Translations under genes and position numbers: made by a program | In this document: one piece after another, positions 1-5,841 of the stretch | How the letters are laid out: each line of letters starts with the position of its first letter | Numbering within the stretch: position 1 is the first letter of the stretch | NCBI GenBank assembly: GCA_008933525.1 | Contig: WBUV01000224.1 | Location: 1 to 5,841 of the forward strand | Direction of reading: 5' to 3' | Length of the DNA: 5,841 nucleotides | DNA from: Bacteroidales bacterium | GTDB taxonomy: Bacteria; Bacteroidota; Bacteroidia; Bacteroidales; Tenuifilaceae | The notes under the pieces: generated by a model | Databases searched by the model: none | Told to the model about the DNA's origin: nothing | Seen by the model: only the letters and a program-made list of their open reading frames with translations

Positions 1-348
1 GTTCATAACAGTTGCTTGAACAGGGTTAAGCACTATAAAGTGCGAAAAACATACGGGGATTCTGTTAAAAACCAATCGGAACCATTGCATGATGATGCCT
101 AGCAGGATTTGGTTGGAAGTGAGTTAGATGCTATTGTGGCCAACGCCATTGATTCGTTACCCGACCAGTGCAGGTTGGTGTTTAAGTTGAGTAGATTCGA
201 AAATTTGACTTACGCCGAAATAGCAGAACAGTTGGGAATCTCCGTAAAAACAGTGGAGAACCATATGGTAAAAGCACTGAAAGTGCTGCGGGAAAAGTTG
301 AAGGACTATTTACCTGTTTTAATTTGGTTACTATTTATGAGGAACTAA
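1..348 (+). pseudogene. ECF sigma-70 factor (Bacteroides expansion type), 5' truncated by window edge and interrupted by in-frame TAG
   Basis: This is the C-terminal half of an extracytoplasmic-function sigma factor, which would direct RNA polymerase to target promoters when released by the FecR downstream. The frame is open from base 1. Bases 1-99 encode VHNSCLNRVKHYKVRKTYGD and more, matching the end of sigma region 2 and the linker. TAG at 100-102 then stops the frame. The same frame continues with region 4: SLPDQCRLVFKLSRFENLTY, a helix-turn-helix around AEIAEQLGISVKTVENHM, and the KDYLP plus hydrophobic tail typical of the Bacteroidota family. No frameshift is involved, since both halves are in one frame. 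A restart at TTG 109 would give only a 79-residue region-4 fragment lacking the -10 binding region, so it is unlikely to work as a sigma factor. Family assignment is very secure. Whether the gene is truly dead or the TAG is a base-call error cannot be settled here. Confidence 0.8.
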
Positions 349-352
349 AATT

Positions 353-1378
353 TTGGTTGAGGAGAACAAACATATTGATCTGATAATTGCGCGGTACATT
401 GCTGGTGAAGCAACCGAGCAGGAGATTACTTTGCTTAACCAATGGCTCAGCGAGTCGGAGGTTAACCGCAAGTACTTTGGCGATATAGAGTTTGTTAATC
501 AAAAAGCGGTTGCATCGCATACAGTTAATAAGGTTGATATTGATAAAGCATGGGGCAAGGTTCATCAGCAGATGAAGAAAAAAACCGTTCAGCCAGAGCC
601 AGTAGCAAAAACGGTTACCTTCCAAATTCCTGTATGGCTAAGAGTTGCGGCGGTGCTGGTTATTGTGTCGGGTATATCGTTTGGGCTTTACAGGTACTAC
701 ACCACTGCTTTGCTTTACCCCACAGAAATGGTTGCAGCAGCAAGCGAGGATAGCGTTATTACTAAGAGTTTGGCCGATAGTTCAACTGTTGCGCTGAATA
801 AGAACAGCAAAGTAACCTACGCCAAGAATTATGGGAAAAATGAGCGCAGGTTGAAGCTTGAAGGCGAAGCCTTCTTCGATGTAAAGCATATCGACGATAA
901 ACCGTTTATTGTAGAGGCCGAGGGAACACTAATTGAGGATATTGGAACATCGTTCAATATTAAAGCGGTTGATACCGATACCATTGTTGAGGTGTTTGTG
1001 AAATCGGGCGAGGTGATATTCTTTACAAAGGATAATAAGGGAATAAGCCTTACTGCGGGCGAAATGGGAATTTACAATAAGAATACTAGAACATTTACAA
1101 GGATTGCATCGCCCGATGTTAATGCAACGGCTTATGTAAACAAGGTTTTCCTTTTCCAGAACGTTCGCCTTGCCGATGTGGTTCAGCAGCTAAATATGGT
1201 TTATGGTACCAACATTCGTTTTGGTAACGAGCAACTAAAGGATTGCACAATATCAGTTAAGTTCGAGAATGAGGATATAGCCTTGATTCTAAGTATTATT
1301 AGCGAAACGCTCGAATTAACTGTTACAAAGGATACAGATGGATATATAATTAACGGAGATGCCTGTAAAAAGGAGTAA
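353..1378 (+). CDS. FecR family anti-sigma factor
   Basis: This is an inner-membrane anti-sigma factor, 341 residues, the usual family length. Residues 1-75 are the cytoplasmic sigma-binding part (IIARYIAGEATEQEITLLNQ, then WL). A single transmembrane helix lies at about 94-114 (VWLRVAAVLVIVSGISFGLY). The periplasmic FecR domain covers roughly 125-225, with the signature LKLEGEAFFDV and GTSFNIKA. The C-terminal Bacteroidota FecR domain is at about 265-335 (FQNVRLADVVQQLNMVYG). The start is TTG at 353. No ATG occurs in frame before residue 74, which would remove the sigma-binding segment, and an in-frame TGA at 338-340 limits extension. GAGGA at 339-343 is a possible ribosome site. The gene lies 4 nt after the sigma stop and 5 nt before the STN gene, implying one transcript and probable translational coupling. 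By family knowledge its periplasmic part receives a signal from an STN domain, and the following gene encodes one. The reading frame is intact. Confidence 0.95.
   Translation: MVEENKHIDLIIARYIAGEATEQEITLLNQWLSESEVNRKYFGDIEFVNQKAVASHTVNKVDIDKAWGKVHQQMKKKTVQPEPVAKTVTFQIPVWLRVAAVLVIVSGISFGLYRYYTTALLYPTEMVAAASEDSVITKSLADSSTVALNKNSKVTYAKNYGKNERRLKLEGEAFFDVKHIDDKPFIVEAEGTLIEDIGTSFNIKAVDTDTIVEVFVKSGEVIFFTKDNKGISLTAGEMGIYNKNTRTFTRIASPDVNATAYVNKVFLFQNVRLADVVQQLNMVYGTNIRFGNEQLKDCTISVKFENEDIALILSIISETLELTVTKDTDGYIINGDACKKE
1369..1375 (+). promoter_or_regulatory. Shine-Dalgarno-like site for the STN/repeat gene
   Basis: AAAGGAG lies 8 nt before the ATG at 1384 and is formed by the last codons of fecR. 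It supports that start and coupled translation within the operon. Many Bacteroidota genes lack such a site, and the receptor gene at 3397 here has none, so this one stands out. The assignment is by pattern only. Confidence 0.5.
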
Positions 1379-1383
1379 GCAGA

Positions 1384-3204
1384 ATGAAGAAGATACTTTT
1401 ACTATTCCTGATATCAACCCTAACTATCAACCTAAAATCGCAGAATAGTTCAGTACCGCCGCTTGAGCGCGAGGTAACACTATCCATATCGAACGAATCT
1501 GTTCCCTTTGTACTTAATGCAATTTCGCAACAAACAGCCGTGGTGTTTTCCTATAGCCCAAACGTTATAAGCACAACAAATAAAATTAGTATTGATGTAA
1601 ATGCAAAATCGGTAAGGCATACGCTCAACACAATTTTTACAGGAACGGTAAAGTATAAGGTACGTGGCAAGTATATAATTCTGCAAAAGAATGATGCTGT
1701 GGCAAAGGAGGAGGTTGTGGTTGAGGGATACCTGTATGATTCCCAAACTGGCGATAAATTAACCAATGCTACCGTTTACAGCAAGGAGCAAAAGGTATCG
1801 ACCCTAACCGATGAGTATGGCTACTTTAAACTCGAAGTTCCTACCGATGCTGCAAACCCCGAGCTAAAAGTCAGCAAGGAGGGTTATGCCGATACACTGT
1901 TATCGCCTATTTCGGGCAACCTGAATTATGTTAACGTTGAATTATCCACAAAGCAGAAGATAGAGGAAACACCTTTGCTTATAGAACCAACTGTAGAAAA
2001 GGAAAAGAATCGAATCAGAATGCCGGAATGGTTAATCCCTAATCGGTTATTAATCAACACCAAAAACATTTCCGATACGCTTTTCAGTAAGTTTCAGTTT
2101 TCGCTTATTCCTTTTGTGAGTACTAATAAGTTATTGTCGGGTAAAACCGTGAACGACTATTCATTGAATATGACTATTGGCTACGTGCAGGGTGTGCGGA
2201 AGGTTGAGTTGGGCGGTATTGCTAATATTGTTAGGGAGGATGCTGGGTATTGTCAGTTAGCGGGCGTTGCTAACGTTGTTGGCGGGTTGGCCTATGGGTT
2301 TCAGGGTGCAGGAACATTCAATGCCGTTAGGCAGATGAGTGGTATACAGGCGGCTGGTGTTATAAATTTTGTTCTTAACGATGCGGATTACATTCAGCTA
2401 GGAGGAACAGGAAACTTTGTGGGCGGAAAATTTACTGGAGTGCAAGTTGCGGGTATTTTCAATATCGGTAGCGAAATGAGCGGAGTTCAGGTTGCCGGAG
2501 TTACCAATCTTACTGGCGAAGCCGAAGGGGTTCAGGTGGCCGGTGTACATAACCACGCTAAGAAAATTGTTGGAACGCAGGTTGCAGGTGTTATAAATAA
2601 TACGGATAGTCTGGACGGAGTTCAGGTAACAAGTGTGTTTAACCGAGCGGCATACTTTAAGGGTTACCAAATTGCTGTAATCAACTATGCCGATTCGTGC
2701 GATGGTATTCCCTTTGGTCTTTTCAACTTTGTGCGGAAAGGTTACCACAAAATTGAACTATCGGCCGATGAGGTTTTCTACTCAAACCTTGCATTCCGAA
2801 GCGGAGTAAAAAAATTCCATTCAATAGTATCAGTTGGAATTAGACCTGAGAATTTGGATAACCCTGTTTGGATGTTTGGATACGGCTTGGGAACAACTCT
2901 CGGAAAATCGGACAAATACTTATTCGACATAGATTTAACGGCACATCAAGTAATGAAGGGTAGTTACTTTGCATCGAGGAACTCAATCTACAAGTTTACG
3001 CTAGGTTTAGACAGAAAAATATCACCTAAAACCTCAATTACTTTTGGATTAACCTACAATATCTACGTAACAGATACTAATTCGAAGTACTACAGCGATA
3101 CTTTTTCCTCGTTAGTTCCTTACTCCTTTACAAACAGCACAAGTAGTAACGGAAATAATGTGAAGACTTGGGTAGGCGGAAAGATTGGGATAAGGTTTTT
3201 GTAG
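1384..3204 (+). CDS. Secreted STN / carboxypeptidase-regulatory-like protein with LA_2272-type surface repeats; putative sensor for FecR
   Basis: This 606-residue exported protein belongs to a Bacteroidota family that I recognise by architecture but whose function I do not know. Domains in order: signal peptide 1-20 (lysines then LLLFLISTLTINL, no lipobox cysteine, likely signal peptidase I); STN domain about 29-101 (VTLSISNESVPFVLNAISQQ through KYKVRGKYIIL); carboxypeptidase-regulatory-like beta sandwich about 111-189 (VEGYLYDSQTGDKLTNATVY, DEYGYFKLEVP); a linker; a lead-in FSLIPFVSTNKLLSGKTVND; about twelve repeats of GxQxAGxxN at 273-450; and a C-terminal module 451-606 opening GYHKIELSADEVFY and ending GGKIGIRFL, likely beta strands in or at the outer membrane. 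It has no TonB plug or 22-strand barrel, so it is not a receptor despite the STN. STN domains normally contact TonB-system partners or FecR. Its position 5 nt after fecR suggests it supplies the signal to FecR, which is inference. The stop is TAG, and continuing past it gives no conserved sequence. Confidence 0.88.
   Translation: MKKILLLFLISTLTINLKSQNSSVPPLEREVTLSISNESVPFVLNAISQQTAVVFSYSPNVISTTNKISIDVNAKSVRHTLNTIFTGTVKYKVRGKYIILQKNDAVAKEEVVVEGYLYDSQTGDKLTNATVYSKEQKVSTLTDEYGYFKLEVPTDAANPELKVSKEGYADTLLSPISGNLNYVNVELSTKQKIEETPLLIEPTVEKEKNRIRMPEWLIPNRLLINTKNISDTLFSKFQFSLIPFVSTNKLLSGKTVNDYSLNMTIGYVQGVRKVELGGIANIVREDAGYCQLAGVANVVGGLAYGFQGAGTFNAVRQMSGIQAAGVINFVLNDADYIQLGGTGNFVGGKFTGVQVAGIFNIGSEMSGVQVAGVTNLTGEAEGVQVAGVHNHAKKIVGTQVAGVINNTDSLDGVQVTSVFNRAAYFKGYQIAVINYADSCDGIPFGLFNFVRKGYHKIELSADEVFYSNLAFRSGVKKFHSIVSVGIRPENLDNPVWMFGYGLGTTLGKSDKYLFDIDLTAHQVMKGSYFASRNSIYKFTLGLDRKISPKTSITFGLTYNIYVTDTNSKYYSDTFSSLVPYSFTNSTSSNGNNVKTWVGGKIGIRFL
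2200..2733 (+). repeat. Twelve tandem 14-16-residue GxQxAGxxN repeats within the STN protein
   Basis: Residues 273-450 form a tandem array with a period of 45-48 bases. The most regular units each begin GVQVAG or close to it: GVQVAGIFNIGSEMS, GVQVAGVTNLTGEAE, GVQVAGVHNHAKKIV, GTQVAGVINNTDSLD, GVQVTSVFNRAAYFK. Earlier units are looser and often 16 residues (KVELGGIANIVREDAG, YCQLAGVANVVGGLAY, GFQGAGTFNAVRQMS, GIQAAGVINFVLNDAD, YIQLGGTGNFVGGKFT). The last two (GYQIAVINYADSCD and GIPFGLFNFV) are degenerate. The pattern resembles the LA_2272 surface repeat. Synonymous positions differ between copies, so this is an old protein-level repeat and not recent DNA duplication. A solenoid or repeated beta-hairpin fold would fit, but the sequence alone does not decide. 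Confidence 0.85.
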
Positions 3205-3239
3205 TTGATAATCAGAATATTTACATTAACTTTTTTATT

Positions 3240-3272
3240 GACGCTTCCAAGTCCTACGGACCCTGGAAGGTC
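3240..3272. repeat. Bulged intergenic inverted repeat (hairpin) after the STN gene
   Basis: GAC-g-CTTCCA at 3240-3249 pairs with TGGAAGGTC at 3264-3272, leaving G3243 bulged. Inside, GTCC (3251-3254) pairs with GGAC (3258-3261) around a TAC loop, with A opposite CC as an internal loop. This gives about 13 base pairs in total, starting 35 nt after the STN gene stop. No T-run follows it on either strand (a T6 run precedes it at 3231-3236), so it is not a textbook intrinsic terminator. It could still end or protect the 3' end of the sigma-fecR-STN transcript, or be a copy of a dispersed palindromic repeat. Confidence 0.6.
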
Positions 3273-3369
3273 TGTCTTACACTTCAAAAATCATCATTCG
3301 TTAATCAATATTCAAAATTTTTAAAAAATCTCACTTTAGTAATAGGGGTATAGTTGAAAAAGGTTGTCA

Positions 3370-3377
3370 TAGGTTTG
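3370..3377 (+). promoter_or_regulatory. Candidate Bacteroidota housekeeping promoter -7 element for the TonB-dependent receptor
   Basis: TAGGTTTG matches the Bacteroidota primary-sigma -7 consensus TAnnTTTG exactly and ends 19 nt before the ATG at 3397. No clear TTTG -33 element sits about 20 nt upstream (that stretch reads GGGTATAG), so the promoter may be weak, activator-dependent or false. The implied leader is only about a dozen A/T-rich bases with no Shine-Dalgarno, which is normal in this phylum. If real, the receptor has its own transcript, separate from the operon upstream. Confidence 0.45.
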
Positions 3378-3396
3378 AATTATAATTAAAAAAATC

Positions 3397-5775
3397 ATGA
3401 AAACAACTATTAAACTTATTGCAAAACTCTTTATTTATCTGGCGCTTTACGCGTTTAGTTTAGTATCATTTAAAATTGCTAGTTCCCAAAATTTAACTCA
3501 AGTTATTAAGGGCAATGTGGTAGATGTTGAAACTCAAACAACGCTTCCTGGTGCAACAGTTGTAATACAGGGTTCAAATCCTACACTAGGTGCATCTACC
3601 GATATGGATGGAAATTTCCGGATAGAAAACGCTCCACTTGGCCGTTACAGCATTCAGATTGCATTTGTTGGCTACGAGCAAGTTGTGATTCCCGAAGTGC
3701 TTATAACATCGAGCAAGGAGGTTGTGCTTAATGTTGGTCTTAAGCAGAGCATCAACCATATCCAGGAGGTGGTGGTAAAGGCCCATACACGAAAGGATAA
3801 GCCAATGAACCCAATGGCAACAATCAGCGCAAAGTCGTTTACGGTTGAGGAAACCCGCCGTTACGCTGGTGGTTTGGATGACCCAGCTCGCATGGTATCT
3901 GCATTTGCGGGTGTTACCGTTGGTAACATTCAGGATAATGCAATTATTATTCGGGGTAACTCGCCCAAGGGTGTTTCGTGGCGATTGGAAGGGGTTGAGA
4001 TTCCAAATCCAAATCACTTTGCAGGCGGAAACGTTGCTGGTGGTGGAGTGGTAACTGTTTTTAGCAGTCAACTATTGGCTAACTCCGATTTTTTCACTGG
4101 TGCTTTTCCTGCAGAGTACGGCAATGCACTTGCAGGTGTTTTTGATATGAAGCTACGTAGTGGAAACAACGAAAAGCGTGAGAGCACGTTTCAGGTGGGA
4201 CTAATGGGAATTGACTTTGCATCTGAAGGACCTTTTGTAAAAGGAGGAAAATCGAGTTATCTATTCAACTACCGATACTCTACTCTTGACTTAATAAGCA
4301 AGATGGGGCTTATACCTTCAGAGCAAATTCCGCGATATCAGGATTTGTCGTTTAAGTTAAATTTTCCAACCAGCAAAGCAGGAACATTTTCGATATGGGG
4401 TGTTGGAGCTATTGATAACAACACCGAACCAGAGGATAACGACTCTGTAAACTGGGAAACAGACTGGGATAGAACTTCGTACGATTGGAATATAAGTATG
4501 GGAGCTGCGGGTATTACCCATAAAATTCTACTTGGTAGTAAAACCTACTTGAATACTTCTCTTGCAGCATCGGGAACAGTTAACACTATGTACGGAGAGC
4601 GATACGATGATTTTCTTGTTCTGCGCCCCAACTGGGACTTTACCGATAAATCGGGCAGGGTAGGGGTTAATACTTTTTTGAACCATAAATTCAGCGCAAA
4701 ACATACCGTTAGAACAGGAGTAAACTACAGTAAAATTCTGTATAATATTGATTTAAGTAGCACTATAAACGATAAACCCGAAACCTTTCAGAATTTTGTT
4801 AAGCAGAATGGAAGCAGTAACTACGCTGAATTCTACATACAGTCGAAGTACAGTGTAACCCAGAATTTAACGGCCAACACAGGCGTGAACTTCAACTACT
4901 TTGCTTTGAATGGAAACTACTCAATTGACCCACGTTTTAGCCTGAAATGGGACTTTGCCCAGAACCAATCAGTTTCGTTTGGTTACGGAAAACATAGCCA
5001 GTTGGAGGAGCTAAAAATCTACCTTATAAAGAAAGAAACAGCGGGAGAAGACCACTATCCAAACAAAAACCTAGAATTATCAAAAGCACATCACTTTATA
5101 CTTGCTTACGATTGGTTAATCAACAGCAACTTAAGGTTGAAGGTGGAGCCATACTTCCAGTACTTATATGATGTCCCCGGAATAGCCGATAGTTCTTACT
5201 CCTTAATCAACTTTAAGCAGGACTGGTCGTTTATGAATGCCTTGGAGAACAACAGCGTTGGCAGAAACATTGGGGTTGATATAACCTTTGAGCGGTTCTT
5301 GAATAACAATTACTACTATTTGGTTACTGCATCAATATTCGATTCCAAGTACAAAGGCGACGATAATGTGTGGCGTGATACAAGGTATGATAAGGGTTTT
5401 GCAATGAACATACTATTTGGAAAGGAGTTTATGTTCAGTAAAAACAGGATGCTGGGCGTCAACTTAAGGGCAAATATAATGGGAGGGGAGCGCTATAGCC
5501 CTGTAAACTATACACAATCGATGCAGGATAAAATAATTATTTATGATGAGACATTTGCATTTGAAAAACAGAATCCTACAGTCTACAATATGGATATTTC
5601 CATAACATACCGAGCCAATAAGCGTCGATATTCGGGAGTGTGGGCACTTCAGGTTAAGAATGTGTTAGGTTCGCCAATGGAGGAGGGATATGTGTATAAC
5701 TACCGAACCAATAAAATTGAGAAATCATCGTCGGTGGTGCTGCTTCCAGTGTTAAGCTATAAGGTGGAGTTTTAA
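3397..5775 (+). CDS. TonB-dependent outer-membrane receptor with N-terminal carboxypeptidase-regulatory-like domain
   Basis: This is an outer-membrane active transporter, 792 residues, with substrate unknown. A signal peptide spans about 1-31 (long hydrophobic core LFIYLALYAFSLVSF, likely cut near SSQ-N). A carboxypeptidase-regulatory-like domain covers about 36-115 (VIKGNVVDVETQTTLPGATV, TDMDGNFRIENAPLGRYSI). IQEVVVKA at 122-129 resembles the Bacteroidota TonB box. The plug is at about 137-255, with IIIRGNSPKGVSWRLEGVEI, FFTGAFPAEYGNALAGVFDM and KLRSG. The barrel fills about 260-792 and ends SYKVEF, the terminal phenylalanine being usual for barrel assembly. It is not SusC-like in length (SusC proteins run to about 1000 residues), and no SusD-type lipoprotein follows within the visible sequence. 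It has no STN domain, so it should not signal directly to FecR, unlike FecA-type transducers. A 192-nt gap with its own candidate promoter separates it from the STN gene. The ATG is preceded by an A-rich stretch and needs no Shine-Dalgarno. The frame is intact. Confidence 0.93.
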   Translation: MKTTIKLIAKLFIYLALYAFSLVSFKIASSQNLTQVIKGNVVDVETQTTLPGATVVIQGSNPTLGASTDMDGNFRIENAPLGRYSIQIAFVGYEQVVIPEVLITSSKEVVLNVGLKQSINHIQEVVVKAHTRKDKPMNPMATISAKSFTVEETRRYAGGLDDPARMVSAFAGVTVGNIQDNAIIIRGNSPKGVSWRLEGVEIPNPNHFAGGNVAGGGVVTVFSSQLLANSDFFTGAFPAEYGNALAGVFDMKLRSGNNEKRESTFQVGLMGIDFASEGPFVKGGKSSYLFNYRYSTLDLISKMGLIPSEQIPRYQDLSFKLNFPTSKAGTFSIWGVGAIDNNTEPEDNDSVNWETDWDRTSYDWNISMGAAGITHKILLGSKTYLNTSLAASGTVNTMYGERYDDFLVLRPNWDFTDKSGRVGVNTFLNHKFSAKHTVRTGVNYSKILYNIDLSSTINDKPETFQNFVKQNGSSNYAEFYIQSKYSVTQNLTANTGVNFNYFALNGNYSIDPRFSLKWDFAQNQSVSFGYGKHSQLEELKIYLIKKETAGEDHYPNKNLELSKAHHFILAYDWLINSNLRLKVEPYFQYLYDVPGIADSSYSLINFKQDWSFMNALENNSVGRNIGVDITFERFLNNNYYYLVTASIFDSKYKGDDNVWRDTRYDKGFAMNILFGKEFMFSKNRMLGVNLRANIMGGERYSPVNYTQSMQDKIIIYDETFAFEKQNPTVYNMDISITYRANKRRYSGVWALQVKNVLGSPMEEGYVYNYRTNKIEKSSSVVLLPVLSYKVEF

Positions 5776-5797
5776 GCTTGTTGTAAAAGATTACACC

Positions 5798-5841
5798 ACA
5801 AAGGACTCAAAGTGTTTCACTAGGAGCACAAAGTCCTTTGT
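5798..5841. repeat. CACAAAG-rich palindromic intergenic repeat, running to the window edge
   Basis: ACAAAGGACT at 5798-5807 is the perfect reverse complement of AGTCCTTTGT at 5832-5841. A nested small hairpin, AGTG-TTT-CACT, lies at 5811-5821. The motif CACAAAG occurs at 5797-5803 and 5827-5833, with a variant CTCAAAG at 5806-5812. The left arm probably extends (CC precedes it), but its partner lies beyond the window. Elements of this look are frequent between genes in Bacteroidota. It starts 22 nt after the receptor stop and may act as a transcript-end hairpin, although no T-run is visible before the sequence ends. Confidence 0.65.

Noticed and set aside
100..102. TAG read as a sense codon (genetic code change or programmed readthrough)
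   Set aside because: The STN gene ends at a TAG after a natural C-terminus with no conserved sequence beyond, and no readthrough signal is recognisable, so nonsense mutation or sequence error is simpler.
89..127. Triple ATG in another frame next to the TAG, as a possible alternative start or frameshift site
   Set aside because: That frame stops at 125-127 after about twelve codons, and the sigma sequence continues in its original frame on both sides of the TAG, so no frameshift is needed.
2398..2748. Minus-strand open frame opposite the repeat array
   Set aside because: Its periodic look (NTRNLHS-type units) is simply the antisense of the GVQVAG repeats. It has no start context, and the + strand gene is clearly real.
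3168..3353. Small + strand open frame overlapping the end of the STN gene and the intergenic gap
   Set aside because: It begins inside the STN coding sequence in another frame, runs through the hairpin, and its 61-residue product has no recognisable feature; its first part is a shadow of the STN gene.
3586..4071. 161-residue minus-strand open frame inside the receptor gene
   Set aside because: It lies opposite the conserved regulatory-like and plug domains, and its composition is unlike a real protein; it is an antisense shadow.
5776..5841. CRISPR array suggested by the repeated CACAAAG units
   Set aside because: The units are 7 bases within one palindrome, with no spacer-length regular spacing or long identical repeats.

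Overview
The window reads as chromosomal DNA of a Bacteroidota member, probably of the Bacteroidales/Marinilabiliales type. The evidence is a sigma-70 factor of the Bacteroides-expansion type, a FecR with the Bacteroidota C-terminal periplasmic domain, an outer-membrane receptor with an N-terminal carboxypeptidase-regulatory-like domain, a TAnnTTTG-type -7 element, and a CACAAAG-rich palindrome of the kind scattered through genomes of this phylum. Base composition is moderately AT-rich by eye. Genus cannot be decided from the sequence.

Layout, all on the + strand. (1) Bases 1-348 hold the 3' part of an ECF sigma factor. Its 5' end lies outside the window, and an in-frame TAG at 100-102 interrupts it in the linker between regions 2 and 4. 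(2) Bases 353-1378 encode a FecR-type transmembrane anti-sigma factor that starts at TTG, 4 nt after the sigma stop. (3) Bases 1384-3204 encode a secreted protein starting 5 nt after fecR. It has an STN domain, a carboxypeptidase-regulatory-like domain, about twelve 14-16-residue GxQxAGxxN repeats (LA_2272-like) and a conserved C-terminal beta-rich module. (4) Bases 3205-3396 are intergenic, with a bulged hairpin at 3240-3272 and a TAGGTTTG promoter element at 3370-3377. (5) Bases 3397-5775 encode a 792-residue TonB-dependent receptor with no STN domain. (6) Bases 5776-5841 hold a palindromic repeat running to the window edge.

Together this looks like a variant cell-surface signalling locus (sigma, anti-sigma, sensor, receptor). 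In the classical FecA/FecR/FecI scheme, the STN domain that talks to FecR sits on the TonB-dependent receptor. Here the STN sits on a separate repeat protein packed into the sigma/fecR operon, and the neighbouring receptor lacks it. The inference is that the repeat protein is the sensor input to FecR, with the receptor as partner or regulated target. The individual families are known in Bacteroidota, but to my knowledge the repeat protein has no established function. The premature stop in the sigma factor means the circuit may be broken in this strain, unless the base is a sequencing or assembly error.
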